From Methylovorus sp. MM2 (GTDB lineage Bacteria; Pseudomonadota; Gammaproteobacteria; Burkholderiales; Methylophilaceae): a stretch of DNA of 64,000 bases. How positions within the stretch are numbered: position 1 is the stretch's first letter; every line of letters begins with the position of its first letter. Location: NCBI RefSeq assembly GCF_001648895.1, contig NZ_LXUF01000001.1, forward strand, positions 1,553,788 to 1,617,787, in the 5' to 3' direction. Below the pieces are notes generated by a model that saw nothing but the letters and a program-made list of their open reading frames with translations, ran no database searches and was not told the origin of the DNA. The translations under genes and the position numbers were made by a program. This document shows positions 9,712-18,327 of the stretch, in pieces.

Positions 9712-9906
9712 GAGGTAGTACTTAACTATCTTTATGAATACATTAAATTACTCGAAAAATCTTCAGCGGTAGACATCACTTGAAAGAGCCTATCCATTGT
9801 AGGGTAATTGTTTTACTTGTGCCACCATGTACTTAATACTGCATGTAATTAAGCTAAATAGCCCCAAAGTTTTCAGCCGAAGTATTAGAGTATTTAGATA
9901 AATGAT

Positions 9907-10458
9907 TTATCGAAACTGACGATTTCGATTAAGCCATTGCTTGCTGAATGCATCTTGCGTTTTCTTCACATTGACTTGATGCACAAAATCCCATGGGGCA
10001 ACCGGATTGCTTTGCGACCATAACCCTATTCGATTTGATCTAGCCATCGTCTCGGCATCTGCATATAGTTGCTGATTTACTTGGCTTTGATCTTCACTAT
10101 GCTGGGTATCGTGCCAAGCCATTCCATTTCGCACTTGCCTGAGATTACAGTCAACTCCATCCACTATAACCTTACCAATCGACCGACCAGATTTCCCACT
10201 CTTGTAGTCGTCAATCACTACAATTTTATCCAAGGCACAATCGGATAGCGCTTGCTTAGATTGAACCCCAAAATCTTGCTTCATTTCAGGCGCATCGATA
10301 CCAGTGAGTTGAATCTTAACTCGCATGTTTTCAGATAATAGTGTGACAGTGTCTCCATCAAAGACTTCTATGATGCGTCCTTGTAATTGATCTGCATATG
10401 CGCTGTTAGTAAAGGTGAATTCAAGCGCCACAAGAATCAATAATTTGATGAGCTGCAT
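9907..10458 (-). CDS. Secreted thermonuclease (SNase)-like protein
   Basis: About 183 residues with a signal peptide (MQLIKLLILVALEFTFTNSAYADQ) and one staphylococcal-nuclease-like OB fold: GRIIEVFDGDTVTL, VKIQLTGIDAPE, GRSIGKVIVDGVDCNLRQV and GMAWHDTQ. The Glu of DAPE (Glu43 in SNase) and the Arg of GRSIG (Arg87) are present. The position that is normally the first catalytic Arg (V-R-L-x-G-I-D) is Gln (CAA codon), so activity may be altered. The start at 10458 has an AGGG six bases upstream; an ATG at 10473, one base after the previous stop, is an alternative. It is downstream of and probably coupled to the membrane-protein gene. Confidence 0.8.
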   Translation of the reverse strand: MQLIKLLILVALEFTFTNSAYADQLQGRIIEVFDGDTVTLLSENMRVKIQLTGIDAPEMKQDFGVQSKQALSDCALDKIVVIDDYKSGKSGRSIGKVIVDGVDCNLRQVRNGMAWHDTQHSEDQSQVNQQLYADAETMARSNRIGLWSQSNPVAPWDFVHQVNVKKTQDAFSKQWLNRNRQFR

Positions 10459-10474
10459 TCGATGCCCTGTCATC

Positions 10475-11461
10475 TCAGCTAAGAGGTGCCAAGCGTTTCT
10501 GTAATCCAAAAGGTAAAAACTGAAGTACAAACATCCGGCTAGGATGCCAAAAGGCTGATAAAAGCAATAGCGCAGAACCAATTGCCAACGCAGTAATGGC
10601 AAAACCTAAACTCACCACTCCATACTGTTTGAATAATGCACTGAATGTATATAAGACATAGCTTAATGCAGAGACCATCAATGCTCTGCGATCAATCGAA
10701 AGAGAAACCAGCGCGATCACAACATACAGCACCACAACAGCAATGGCTTGAGCAACGCTGATATGCCCGCCCCACACACCAAGCAATGCGAAAACAGGGT
10801 GTACAAGCAAGGGGGCCGCTAAAAGGTGAAGCCAGAAAGCGACATCAGACTTTCTGGTCTGGCGCGCAGTATCTTCACTATCCCAGCGCATCGCCAAGAA
10901 AAATATAGTGATGCCTGCAATGAGTGAAATGGAAGCAGTCCAGTTTTTCATCTCAGGTACTACGGCAATCAATAATGACACGATAAAAGCAGCGCCTGTG
11001 GCAACCCCGACAGCAATCGTGATGGGAACATGAAAGCGCCTCCAATGCCCCCAGGCCGCTATCACTGCGATTAAGCTTGCCACGACAAAGCTACCCTTTG
11101 CCATCGCAACATTCCCTGCCATAAGAATCCCGCCAATAAAAGCCAACAGAAGGAAGATGGAGGGCAGCGCCATACGACGTTTACGCGTAAAGAATTCAGC
11201 GAGTAACCACGCAGTGATAGAAGTCGTTACCCCGCCGAACCATGGTGTGACCGATGCACCTATCCAAGCCACTGAAGCCAATAGCAATGCACACGCTATG
11301 ACCACAAAAATGTCGTTAAACCCCGTGACGAGCCGAAAATGTTCCTCATCAACCGCTGGTGTACTTCTCAGCTGTGCCACATGAGATCGAAATGCAATAA
11401 CGTTTTCATCAGTCAAAACCCCTGCTTTTATCGCAGAAGCGAGATCCTCTTCGCTGTACAT
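10475..11461 (-). CDS. Polytopic inner-membrane protein, DUF2157/DUF4401-like
   Basis: About 328 residues with a cytoplasmic N-terminal region (to about residue 50) followed by some ten hydrophobic helices. The N-terminus YSEEDLASAIKAGVLTDENV, a short helical segment before the membrane domain, resembles DUF2157-type proteins of unknown function. No transporter signature or catalytic motif is visible. The second ATG (11461) is preferred over the first (11464) because GAGGAG stands six bases before it. It overlaps into the secreted nuclease gene with one base between its TGA and a possible ATG, so the two are likely an operon. Confidence 0.7.
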   Translation of the reverse strand: MYSEEDLASAIKAGVLTDENVIAFRSHVAQLRSTPAVDEEHFRLVTGFNDIFVVIACALLLASVAWIGASVTPWFGGVTTSITAWLLAEFFTRKRRMALPSIFLLLAFIGGILMAGNVAMAKGSFVVASLIAVIAAWGHWRRFHVPITIAVGVATGAAFIVSLLIAVVPEMKNWTASISLIAGITIFFLAMRWDSEDTARQTRKSDVAFWLHLLAAPLLVHPVFALLGVWGGHISVAQAIAVVVLYVVIALVSLSIDRRALMVSALSYVLYTFSALFKQYGVVSLGFAITALAIGSALLLLSAFWHPSRMFVLQFLPFGLQKRLAPLS

Positions 11462-11520
11462 CATCCACTCCTCATTTAACCTTCAACTCAAGATCGAAAT
11501 CACAATCGCTATACTGATCA

Positions 11521-11763
11521 CTACCGTTCAAAAAATGCTAGTTTCTCTGATCTGGGCAATCGCTTTAGTTGCGCTTCAGCAATCGACGCCTCAGAGCGAT
11601 TGGCATATTGCTTTGAGACCAGTACTTTAAGGGGCGGGTTCGCTCGCGTAAACTTCGCCCCTTTACCATCTAGATGTGCTTTAAATCTAGCATCCAGATT
11701 ATTGGTAATGCCTGCGTAATAAGCGCCGCCTTTACATTCGAGCAGATAGAGATGCCACATCAT
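11521..11763 (-). CDS. GIY-YIG nuclease-fold protein (YhbQ/UPF0213 family)
   Basis: 80-residue single-domain GIY-YIG protein. The family motif is seen as [20 protein letters not shown], with [19 protein letters not shown] after it, matching the YhbQ-type group in which GIY/YIG read YLL/YAG-I-T. These small proteins have the fold of UvrC and homing-endonuclease catalytic domains; the physiological role is unclear. A Glu in the [12 protein letters not shown] region is the usual metal-binding position. No linked gene explains it. Confidence 0.85.
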   Translation of the reverse strand: MMWHLYLLECKGGAYYAGITNNLDARFKAHLDGKGAKFTRANPPLKVLVSKQYANRSEASIAEAQLKRLPRSEKLAFFER

Positions 11764-11782
11764 AAAGAAACTACCGATTAAG

Positions 11783-11802
11783 AAGCCCGCTTTAGCGCGC
11801 TT
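11783..11802 (-). terminator. Hairpin downstream of the small CXXC gene
   Basis: Read on the minus strand, AAGCGCGC and GCGGGCTT can pair around TAAA with one mismatch, followed by CTTAATC. It sits just after the stop of the gene at 11814-12035. The U-tract is weak. Confidence 0.4.
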
Positions 11803-11813
11803 TGCTTAATTAA

Positions 11814-12035
11814 TTAATCAACCTCATCAGATAATGAGTAGTTATGTGCATTAGAGTTTTTCTCTTTTTCAAATCCATCACGCTCTAATTTCAATCGATA
11901 CTCACACGATGGCAGATGACCTTCAATGCTGCCATTGATTTTTGTGGTGACTACTTTGCAATAGACGCATTGGTAAGTATGCGCCTGACCTTCAACATGC
12001 TCTTGCGGGTAGTCAATGTAATAAGCTTTTTTCAT
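11814..12035 (-). CDS. Small hypothetical protein with a CXXC / H-x-x-x-C metal-site-like motif
   Basis: 73-residue protein starting MKKAYYIDYP. It contains QCVYC near residue 24 and GHLPSCEYRL near residue 41, spaced like a one-zinc ribbon (C-x2-C ... H-x3-C). The C-terminus is charged and polar. The start is chosen at 12035, where AAGAGGAAA lies about eight bases upstream; a longer frame to 12071 lacks such a site. I do not recognise the family. The zinc role is inferred from the Cys/His pattern only. Confidence 0.6.
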   Translation of the reverse strand: MKKAYYIDYPQEHVEGQAHTYQCVYCKVVTTKINGSIEGHLPSCEYRLKLERDGFEKEKNSNAHNYSLSDEVD

Positions 12036-12165
12036 AATAGTTTTTCCTCTTGACTGCATTAGCTCGCACAACTGTAATTAAGTAAGAATATGTTATGGCC
12101 GCTATCGCTGCTGGCTTGGACTCACACTCGGCCATCTAGCACCACTGCAACAGTAACTATTTATA

Positions 12166-12376
12166 CTATTTCTTTATCATAGCGATATAGCTACCAATAA
12201 GCGCACCAAGAATGCCTACAAAGATTACTAAGCCAAACCTACCTATATGCATCTCCAAAGCCTGCAAGGAAAAAATAGATGATCGTTAGTAGAATTATAA
12301 GCACCATAGTGATGCCGATAATGTCTATTATTCGACTGCTAGAGTCTCTAGCTTCATTTTCTTCAGGATTAGTCAT
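12166..12376 (-). pseudogene. Small two-helix membrane protein gene split by a frameshift in a T6 run
   Basis: From ATG at 12376 a 45-codon frame encodes a polar N-terminus (MTNPEENEARDSSS) and a membrane helix (IIDIIGITMVLIILLTII), then stops at 12239. The +1 frame continues with a second helix (FGLVIFVGILGALIGSYIAM) and ends IKK with TAG at 12166. Removing one T from the six-T run (12270-12275) joins both frames into one 69-residue protein with two helices. That could be a sequencing indel, a recent mutation, or slippage during expression. The second part also has its own ATG at 12252. No family recognised. About 90 bases on the far side (12072-12165) hold nothing I can identify. Confidence 0.45.
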
Positions 12377-12452
12377 AATGAAAGTTATGCATTAGCATGA
12401 GTAATCGCATCAAAACCCTCTGACCTTTCATTGGACTATATAGAAAGGTAAT

Positions 12453-12488
12453 TGTTGCCCCCGACACGAATCAAAACATGTGACCCTC
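12453..12488. repeat. Imperfect copy of the tRNA-Arg(CCU) 3' end (attachment-site-like)
   Basis: Bases 12453-12472 match 13689-13708, the 3' end of tRNA-Arg including the CCA, at 19 of 20 positions. The match resumes as TGTGACCCTC up to 12488 after a diverged stretch with a one-base insertion. It has the same orientation as the tRNA and lies on the side of the tRNA 3' end, the geometry produced by tRNA-targeting integration. Confidence 0.7.
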
Positions 12489-13499
12489 TTATAAACTGTT
12501 CACTTTTTTCTTTAATTTTTCATTTTGTTTTGCACTGTCTTCAGCAAGTTTTGTTCTGATTGCTGTTTCTTCCTCAGCTAATGTAATGATATTTTGCAAA
12601 TGAAAGTTATAACTACCTAGGCTTTCTTTATTTGGGAAAATAAGCTGTCCATTGTTAATGGAAATTTTGCCCAAATTGTTTTCCGCTAAGTTAATTATGT
12701 CATTTGCATCCTGAAGGTATGCATTACCGACTCTATCCATTTCATAATAAGCCTTTAATGTTTGAGGCTTAAAATCTTCTACTCCCACTAAATATGAGTC
12801 CTTATTTGCTTGCAAAACATCAGCCGAATCAATAAAAGATTTAATCTCTTTATAGTAATTCAGCACCATTGCTAACCTTTCGGCATTTAATTCTAAAACA
12901 TTTTCAACAATGGCTCTTGATTCTGAAATGCCAGATTGTGAAGTTAAATTGGCTGGAGATAATGCTTTATCGATTCTTGAACTCAAATATCTTTTGTTCA
13001 AATCTAACATTCTTCGCCCAAATTCTTCTGCGAGTCTTGCTGTTCCCTTAGCCAATATCTGAATATCAGTTTGATTGCCAGTAGATTCATCTTTAATGGC
13101 GGCAGAAGCTTGGGAGCGAGCAGATTGTCCAGAGTTGCTCAATTCCATTTGCTGTTTAGCATTATCTACAACAGTAATGATTTCATTAAGGGCATGCTTT
13201 ACAGATTGAATTTCTTGCCATTTTTGGTAATTCAAATAAACCGACAAGGCTAGAAAAAGCAGGCTAAATGTCAGATATAACCTCGCCCGTTCTAGTTTCG
13301 TATTTCCCTTAGTCCAAGCATATGCAAACCCACCGGCAAGTAGGAAATAGAAAAGCATTTCCCCAACCATTTCCGCTGGCTGAAAGCTCTTAGACTTAGT
13401 GATAGATGACAAGATGAAAGGAAGAGAGAAAGATAATACCAATAAGGCTCTAGACCCCCATTTCTCATAAGCTCCATTCTCTGCAGTTGGATCGCTCAT
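12489..13499 (-). CDS. Hypothetical membrane protein, AT-rich, inside the tRNA-bounded segment
   Basis: 336 residues. Three hydrophobic helices in the first 90 residues (ALLVLSFSLPFILSSI, MLFYFLLAGGFAYAW, LYLTFSLLFLALSVYL) are followed by about 240 mostly helical, polar residues with a Lys-rich coiled C-terminus (EDSAKQNEKLKKKVNSL). I do not recognise the family. Base composition is visibly lower in G+C than the neighbours (roughly a third in lines I counted, against the mid-forties nearby). Its TAA at 12489 abuts the tRNA-like repeat. No integrase, toxin motif or nucleotide-binding site is seen. It may be cargo of a decayed element. Confidence 0.65.
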   Translation of the reverse strand: MSDPTAENGAYEKWGSRALLVLSFSLPFILSSITKSKSFQPAEMVGEMLFYFLLAGGFAYAWTKGNTKLERARLYLTFSLLFLALSVYLNYQKWQEIQSVKHALNEIITVVDNAKQQMELSNSGQSARSQASAAIKDESTGNQTDIQILAKGTARLAEEFGRRMLDLNKRYLSSRIDKALSPANLTSQSGISESRAIVENVLELNAERLAMVLNYYKEIKSFIDSADVLQANKDSYLVGVEDFKPQTLKAYYEMDRVGNAYLQDANDIINLAENNLGKISINNGQLIFPNKESLGSYNFHLQNIITLAEEETAIRTKLAEDSAKQNEKLKKKVNSL

Positions 13500-13688
13500 A
13501 TTTTCCCCAATTATGATGAATATTTATTATTGAGCCATATTAATGTATTTCTTAGTTTTTTCCAGTTTTCACTATGAACCTTGGTGATTCTAAAGAATTT
13601 TAGTCTAAAAATTAGGGCTATTTAGGCGGGTCTTAATTGAGGAGGAAAATATAAATTTATTTATAACTATTGATATATATAATAAATT

Positions 13689-13723
13689 TGGTGCCCCCGA
13701 CACGAATCGAACGTGTGACCCTC
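13689..13723. repeat. tRNA-Arg 3'-end copy of the attachment-site-like repeat
   Basis: This is the intact partner of the repeat at 12453-12488. Together they bracket about 1.2 kb that holds a single AT-rich gene. Confidence 0.65.
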
Positions 13724-13764
13724 CCCTTAGGAGGGGGATGCTCTATCCACTGAGCTACGAGGGC
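13689..13764 (-). tRNA. tRNA-Arg (anticodon CCU)
   Basis: Cloverleaf on the minus strand: acceptor GCCCTCG pairs with CGGGGGC (one G-U pair), D-arm GCTC...GAGC, anticodon stem TCCCC/GGGGA with loop CTCCTAA giving anticodon CCU, T-arm ACACG-TTCGATT-CGTGT, discriminator A and encoded CCA. It reads rare AGG codons. Confidence 0.96.
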
Positions 13765-13824
13765 ATTGTGCTATTTTCTCATAAATCAGGTGTTAATTAA
13801 GGCTTTGCATACAAAAACATTGAT

Positions 13825-14403
13825 ATGATAGTGCCATTCTTTCACTCATTCCTAAGGCATCAAGTGATCAAACTGATTGCATTGGTAATACTCATTAGCC
13901 TGACGTTTTTGGGTTATCAAGCTTTTAGTGTTGCCGCCAATTTACCCAAAGCAGGTGAACCTGCACCAAATTTTAGCCTGCCAGATACAAAGTCGCAGCA
14001 ACATCAGCTTTCAGATTATGTGGGGAAATGGCTAGTGCTTTATTTCTACCCAAAGAACGATACACCGGGTTGCACGAAAGAAGCTTGTAGCTTCAGGGAT
14101 GATTTATTCACAATAGAGAAACTGGATGCCAAAGTTGTTGGCGTCAGCGTAGACAATACAGACTCACATGCAAAATTCGCTGAAAAGTATCATTTACCCT
14201 TCCCTTTGCTTGCAGATAAAGATGGTAAAGTCGCTGACGAATATGGTGCGCTCATGAATTTTGGCATCATCAAGATAGCCAAACGTTATACTTTTTTAAT
14301 TGACCCTAAAGGTAATATCGCAAAGGTTTACCAGAGTGTCGATACATCAAAACACTCACAAGAAATTATCGCCGATTTAACAAAATTAACAGCCAAGCCT
14401 TAA
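13825..14403 (+). CDS. Peroxiredoxin, Bcp/PrxQ type, with N-terminal membrane anchor or signal
   Basis: 192-residue thiol peroxidase that reduces peroxides with thioredoxin-type donors. The N-terminus has a basic segment and a long hydrophobic helix (VIKLIALVILISLTFLGYQAF), so the catalytic domain should face the periplasm, unlike cytoplasmic Bcp. The domain starts at GEPAPNFSLPD; the active site is FYPKNDTPGCTKEACSF, with the peroxidatic Cys and a second Cys five residues later as in atypical 2-Cys PrxQ. YTFLIDPKGNI is the typical end strand. It stands alone beside tRNA-Arg. Confidence 0.9.
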   Translation: MIVPFFHSFLRHQVIKLIALVILISLTFLGYQAFSVAANLPKAGEPAPNFSLPDTKSQQHQLSDYVGKWLVLYFYPKNDTPGCTKEACSFRDDLFTIEKLDAKVVGVSVDNTDSHAKFAEKYHLPFPLLADKDGKVADEYGALMNFGIIKIAKRYTFLIDPKGNIAKVYQSVDTSKHSQEIIADLTKLTAKP

Positions 14404-14440
14404 AATAGGTAATGCTTAAATCAACCAATATGGAACTATC

Positions 14441-14671
14441 ATGAAGAAAATTGCATTCATGCTGATCGCACTAGCACTTGCTGCTTGTAGCACGACAAAA
14501 CCTAAATCTGATGGGCGGGAATGGATAGAAGTAAGCTGTAGTGGGTTTGCAGACTGGTCAGCTTGTAATGATAAAGCAGCGAGACTCTGCCCGGATGGCT
14601 ATAACGTAGCCAAAAGAGATGAAAACTGGGTCACACAAGGCCGCGTGATGACATTCGCTTGCAAGAAATAG
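14441..14671 (+). CDS. Small putative lipoprotein
   Basis: 76 residues with a lipoprotein signal: MKKIAFMLIALALAACSTTK, lipobox LAAC with the acylated Cys at position 16. The mature part is about 60 residues with four further Cys (SCSGFADWSACNDKAARLC and FACKK), which could form two disulfides. WSACNDKA resembles short hypothetical lipoproteins common in beta- and gammaproteobacteria. It is 37 bases after the peroxiredoxin gene, so co-transcription is possible. Function unknown. Confidence 0.75.
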   Translation: MKKIAFMLIALALAACSTTKPKSDGREWIEVSCSGFADWSACNDKAARLCPDGYNVAKRDENWVTQGRVMTFACKK

Positions 14672-14729
14672 AAGCGCATTTAAGTATCAATAATGATGTC
14701 GAATATTTGTAAATAAAAATGGCGTACTG

Positions 14730-15143
14730 TCACTTCGATTGTATGTGATTTCTTGCGTCAATAATCCTAGTTAGATTACTTTCGATCCAATCAGCCAGTG
14801 TGCTGACATGTGTAGCAACCTCCATCCCTAATGGTGTCAGGCTATATTCAACATGAGGAGGCACAACAGGGAACGACTTGCGAATCAAGAATCCATCAGA
14901 CTCAAGGCTTTGCAAAGTCTGAGCTAACATTTTCTCACTTACCCCATTTACCTTTTTACGAATCTCGCTAAAACGCTTCGTACCTTCAAGTAAGACTAGT
15001 AGCACAAGCACTCCCCACTGACTTGTCACATGTTTTAATACACTTCTAGAAGGACAATCTGCCGCTAATAACTCGCCTCGCTGCAATCGCAGACTCAGCG
15101 GTATTGGCTCACCGGCAATTTCAATATTTTCAGGCGCTTTCAT
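14730..15143 (-). CDS. qorR: HxlR-family transcriptional regulator (QorR/YtfH-like)
   Basis: 137-residue winged-helix repressor of the HxlR family, starting MKAPENIEI. Core: DCPSRSVLKHVTSQWGVLVL, with the family's conserved N-terminal Cys, then RFSEIRKKVNGVSEKMLAQT, the recognition helix region LQSLESDGFLIRKS, and VEYSLTPLGMEV. Related regulators sense thiol-reactive or quinone/aldehyde stress through that Cys. It is divergent from the quinone-oxidoreductase gene, the same arrangement as ytfH-ytfG in E. coli, so it most likely represses qorB and itself. The start at 15143 is preferred over a longer frame because of the GGTAAGT just before the ATG and the family length. Confidence 0.88.
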   Translation of the reverse strand: MKAPENIEIAGEPIPLSLRLQRGELLAADCPSRSVLKHVTSQWGVLVLLVLLEGTKRFSEIRKKVNGVSEKMLAQTLQSLESDGFLIRKSFPVVPPHVEYSLTPLGMEVATHVSTLADWIESNLTRIIDARNHIQSK

Positions 15144-15161
15144 ACTTACCTTTTTGTGCGT

Positions 15162-15178
15162 ACTTACTTTTAGTAAGT
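15162..15178. promoter_or_regulatory. Probable QorR operator in the qorR-qorB intergenic region
   Basis: ACTTAC (15162-15167) and GTAAGT (15173-15178) form an inverted repeat with a 5-base gap. A third ACTTAC half-site stands at 15144-15149, next to the qorR start codon. Placement between the divergent genes fits an HxlR-type repressor site. Confidence 0.5.
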
Positions 15179-15221
15179 TTATCAGATATCTTATGCTTTC
15201 TAATAAATTAAGGAGATAAAT

Positions 15222-16079
15222 ATGATCGTCATTACCGGAGCCACAGGTCAATTAGGTAGGCTTGTTATTAAGTTTCTATTGGAACGGATACCCGCATCTG
15301 AAATCATCGCAGCAGTACGTGATCCAGAAAAGGCTAAGGATCTAGCCGGGCTAGGCGTAGAAGTTAGGCAAGCTGACTATAATGTTCCTTCAACATTAAC
15401 AGCCGCATTCAAAGGGGCTGAAAAGCTATTGCTGATATCTTCTAGCGAGATTGGTAGCCGCGTTAGCCAACACCTTGCGGTTATTGAAGCAGCAAAACAG
15501 GCTGATGTTAAGTTGATTGCTTACACAAGCATTTTGAAAGCAGATACCTCCCCACTTGCACTTGCAAGTGAGCACCTTGAAACCGAGCAAGCGCTCAAAA
15601 GATCTGGTGTTCCATTTGTAGTGCTAAGGAATGGTTGGTACACAGAAAACTATGCGGCTAGTATTCAGCCAGCGATAGCGCATAGTGCCTTTATTGGTAG
15701 TGCCTCTGATGGAAAGATTGCCTCAGCAGCGCGCGAGGATTACGCACTAGCCGCAGCAACCGTATTATTAAGTCCAGTTGTTGAATCCGGTACGATTTAT
15801 GAGCTTGCAGGGGATGATGTGTATACATTAACAGAATTTGCTAACGAAATTGCAAGGCAGTCTGGCAAGGCGGTAAGCTATGTGAATCTTCCGCAAGCTG
15901 ATTTTGCAGCCGCTTTGGAGGGGGCAGGCTTACCTAAACCTTTTGCAGCGCTGCTAGCTGACTCAGATATCGGCGCATCGAAAGATGGATTATTTGATGA
16001 TAGCCATCAATTAAGAAGCTTGATCGGTCGGCCGACTCAACCATACAGCTCGGTAATAGCAGCAGCTTTAAATACTTAA
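15222..16079 (+). CDS. qorB: NAD(P)H:quinone oxidoreductase, atypical SDR (QorB/YtfG-like)
   Basis: 285-residue NmrA-like short-chain dehydrogenase relative that reduces quinones with NADPH. N-terminal dinucleotide-binding motif VITGATGQLGRLV, then AAVRDPEKAKDL, VRQADYNVPSTLTAAF, LISSSEIGSRVSQH, IAYTSILKAD, LRNGWYTENY and YELAGDDVYTLTEFA. These match E. coli YtfG (QOR2) in order and length. A strong ribosome binding site (AAGGAGAT) precedes the ATG. Likely derepressed by quinone or electrophile stress through the divergent regulator. Confidence 0.9.
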   Translation: MIVITGATGQLGRLVIKFLLERIPASEIIAAVRDPEKAKDLAGLGVEVRQADYNVPSTLTAAFKGAEKLLLISSSEIGSRVSQHLAVIEAAKQADVKLIAYTSILKADTSPLALASEHLETEQALKRSGVPFVVLRNGWYTENYAASIQPAIAHSAFIGSASDGKIASAAREDYALAAATVLLSPVVESGTIYELAGDDVYTLTEFANEIARQSGKAVSYVNLPQADFAAALEGAGLPKPFAALLADSDIGASKDGLFDDSHQLRSLIGRPTQPYSSVIAAALNT

Positions 16080-16084
16080 CCAAC

Positions 16085-16118
16085 TTGTATAGCTGTTAGT
16101 AGCGCAACAGCTATACAA
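16085..16118. terminator. Perfect 13-bp hairpin between convergent qorB and metG
   Basis: TTGTATAGCTGTT (16085-16097) and AACAGCTATACAA (16106-16118) pair around 8 bases. There is no T-run, so the position between convergent genes supports a terminator or transcript-end stabiliser role more than the sequence does. Confidence 0.55.
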
Positions 16119-16156
16119 CGATGGCCTACCTTTCAATTCCATTTGCCTAAACAGCC

Positions 16157-18175
16157 TTACTTAACACGCATACCGGGCTGTGCTCCGGCATCCGGTGTCA
16201 AAATAAACGGGCCGCCAGTTTCATCGCTTGCAGCCAGCACCATGCCTTCAGATAAGCCAAACTTCATTTTGCGCGGTGCAAGATTAGCCACCATGACAGT
16301 CAAACGCCCTTTCAAAGTTTCAGGATCATAAGCTGACTTGATACCAGCAAATACCTGACGCGGTTTTTCTTCACCGATATCTAGCGTTAACTTGAGCAAC
16401 TTCTCTGCCCCTTCAACATGCTCGGCATTCACTATCTTGGCGATGCGTAGATCCACTTTGGCAAAGTCATCGATAGAAATATAGTTGGTTTCTTCAACCA
16501 CCTCCACAGCAGGTGCAGTATTTGTAGATTGCAGGTTTTCTTTATTCGCTTCAGTCATGGCTTCAATATGTTTCGGGTCTATACGTGTAATAAGATGTTG
16601 ATATAGCTGGATACTATGCCCTGCTGGCAATGATGTTTTTACATCTATCCAAGTCAGTGGCTTAACATTCAGAAATGTCTCAATGGCTTCAGCTAGTTTA
16701 GGTAAAACTGGCTTGAGATAGATTGTCAGCAATCTGAACATCTCCAACGCTGCTGTACATACCTGATGGAGTGCTTCGCTTTGGCTTTCTTGTTTTGACA
16801 TATCCCAAGGCGCATTTTCAGCGACATAGCCGTTTGCCTTATCAGCGAGCGCCATTATTTCCCGCAGTGCGCGACCATAATCGCGACTCACATAAGAATC
16901 AGCAATACTATCTGCAGCGTTACGCAAGTCATCAATGACAGGGTTAGCTTTAAGTAAAGCGAGCTTGCCATCAAATCGTTTACTGATGAAACCTGCCGTG
17001 CGACTGGCGATATTGATGTATTTACCGACCAGATCGCTATTTACGCGTGCAACGAAATCATCAAGATTCAGATCGATATCTTCCATGCTGCCATTGAGCT
17101 TGGCAGCATAGTAATAACGCAGATATTCAGGGTTCTTGATATGGTCTAGATAGCTACGCGCCGTGATGAATGTACCGCGTGACTTGGACATCTTCTCGCC
17201 ATTGACTGTTAGAAAGCCATGCGCAAAGACTTGTGTAGGTTTACGGTGGCCCGAGTATTCAAGCGTTGCAGGCCAGAAAAGTGCGTGAAAATAGAGAATA
17301 TCTTTACCGATGAAGTGATAAAGCTCTGTAGTGCTGTCTTTTTTCCAGTATTCGTCAAAATCCAGGCCGATCTTGCTACACAAGCTCTCAAAACTTGCCA
17401 TATAGCCGATTGGTGCATCCAGCCAGACATAGAAATACTTGCCCGGTGCATCTGGTATCTCAAAACCAAAATACGGAGCATCGCGGGAGATATCCCAGTC
17501 AGAAAGACCTGACTCGAACCACTCGCCCATCTTGTTGGCTGCCTCAGCTTGTAGAGTACCTGAACGTGTCCAGTCTTTAAGGAAATCCTCACACTCACTC
17601 AGTTTGAAAAAGTAATGCTCGGTTTCTTTTCGGATTGGGGCTGCGCCGGAGACTGCTGAATATGGATTAATCAACTCTGTCGGACTATAGGTAGTGCCAC
17701 ACACCTCACAGGAATCACCATATTGGTCTTTTGCGTGGCACTTAGGACACTCGCCTTTGATAAAACGATCCGGCAAAAACATATTCTTGACCGGATCATA
17801 GTATTGCTCGATGGTGCGGGTCGCTATCTTATCGTTTGCCTTTAGCGCACGATAAATATTGCTGGAAAGCACACGATTCTCTTCAGAGTTCGTTGAATAG
17901 TAATTATCGAACTCGACCAGAAATTCTGAAAAATCTGCGTAATGCTCTTTATGCACTTTGTCGATCAACTGCTCAGGCGTAATCCCTTCTTTCTCAGCGC
18001 GCAGCATGATAGGCGTGCCATGTGTATCATCCGCACATACGTAATGCACTGTATTGCCCTGCATCTTCTGAAAACGCACCCAAATATCGGTCTGGATATA
18101 CTCCACCAGATGCCCAAGGTGAATGCTGCCATTGGCATAAGGTAGCGCTGAGGTAACGAGGATTTTTCGGGTCAT
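16157..18175 (-). CDS. metG: Methionyl-tRNA synthetase
   Basis: 672-residue class I aminoacyl-tRNA synthetase that charges tRNA-Met. HIGH motif as [10 protein letters not shown] near residue 16, zinc knuckle [17 protein letters not shown] near 140, KMSKS motif in [12 protein letters not shown], and the C-terminal tRNA-binding/dimerisation OB domain from [13 protein letters not shown] to the end ([16 protein letters not shown]). The start at [16 protein letters not shown] matches the family; an upstream TTG at 18193 is a less likely alternative. Divergent from apbC. Confidence 0.96.
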   Translation of the reverse strand: MTRKILVTSALPYANGSIHLGHLVEYIQTDIWVRFQKMQGNTVHYVCADDTHGTPIMLRAEKEGITPEQLIDKVHKEHYADFSEFLVEFDNYYSTNSEENRVLSSNIYRALKANDKIATRTIEQYYDPVKNMFLPDRFIKGECPKCHAKDQYGDSCEVCGTTYSPTELINPYSAVSGAAPIRKETEHYFFKLSECEDFLKDWTRSGTLQAEAANKMGEWFESGLSDWDISRDAPYFGFEIPDAPGKYFYVWLDAPIGYMASFESLCSKIGLDFDEYWKKDSTTELYHFIGKDILYFHALFWPATLEYSGHRKPTQVFAHGFLTVNGEKMSKSRGTFITARSYLDHIKNPEYLRYYYAAKLNGSMEDIDLNLDDFVARVNSDLVGKYINIASRTAGFISKRFDGKLALLKANPVIDDLRNAADSIADSYVSRDYGRALREIMALADKANGYVAENAPWDMSKQESQSEALHQVCTAALEMFRLLTIYLKPVLPKLAEAIETFLNVKPLTWIDVKTSLPAGHSIQLYQHLITRIDPKHIEAMTEANKENLQSTNTAPAVEVVEETNYISIDDFAKVDLRIAKIVNAEHVEGAEKLLKLTLDIGEEKPRQVFAGIKSAYDPETLKGRLTVMVANLAPRKMKFGLSEGMVLAASDETGGPFILTPDAGAQPGMRVK

Positions 18176-18327
18176 AAGTTTAGTATTGTTCAACCATGCG
18201 TACAGACTGAATGCTTCTGTTATTTTAAGTAAGCTGCCATTTTAGCAAATGCCAGCGGCTTTCACATGCGTTAACACCAGACATGCGTTAAAATTTGCTT
18301 CTTTGCTATTTGCAGGAGTCGCTTTTC

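Noticed and set aside
12453..12488. Second tRNA-Arg gene
   Set aside because: Only the T-arm and 3' acceptor part is present and the CCA position is mutated; the D-arm and anticodon arm are missing.
13638..13646. Strong ribosome-binding-like GAGGAGGAAA upstream of tRNA-Arg on the plus strand
   Set aside because: No start codon follows within 15 bases and the next frame closes at once.
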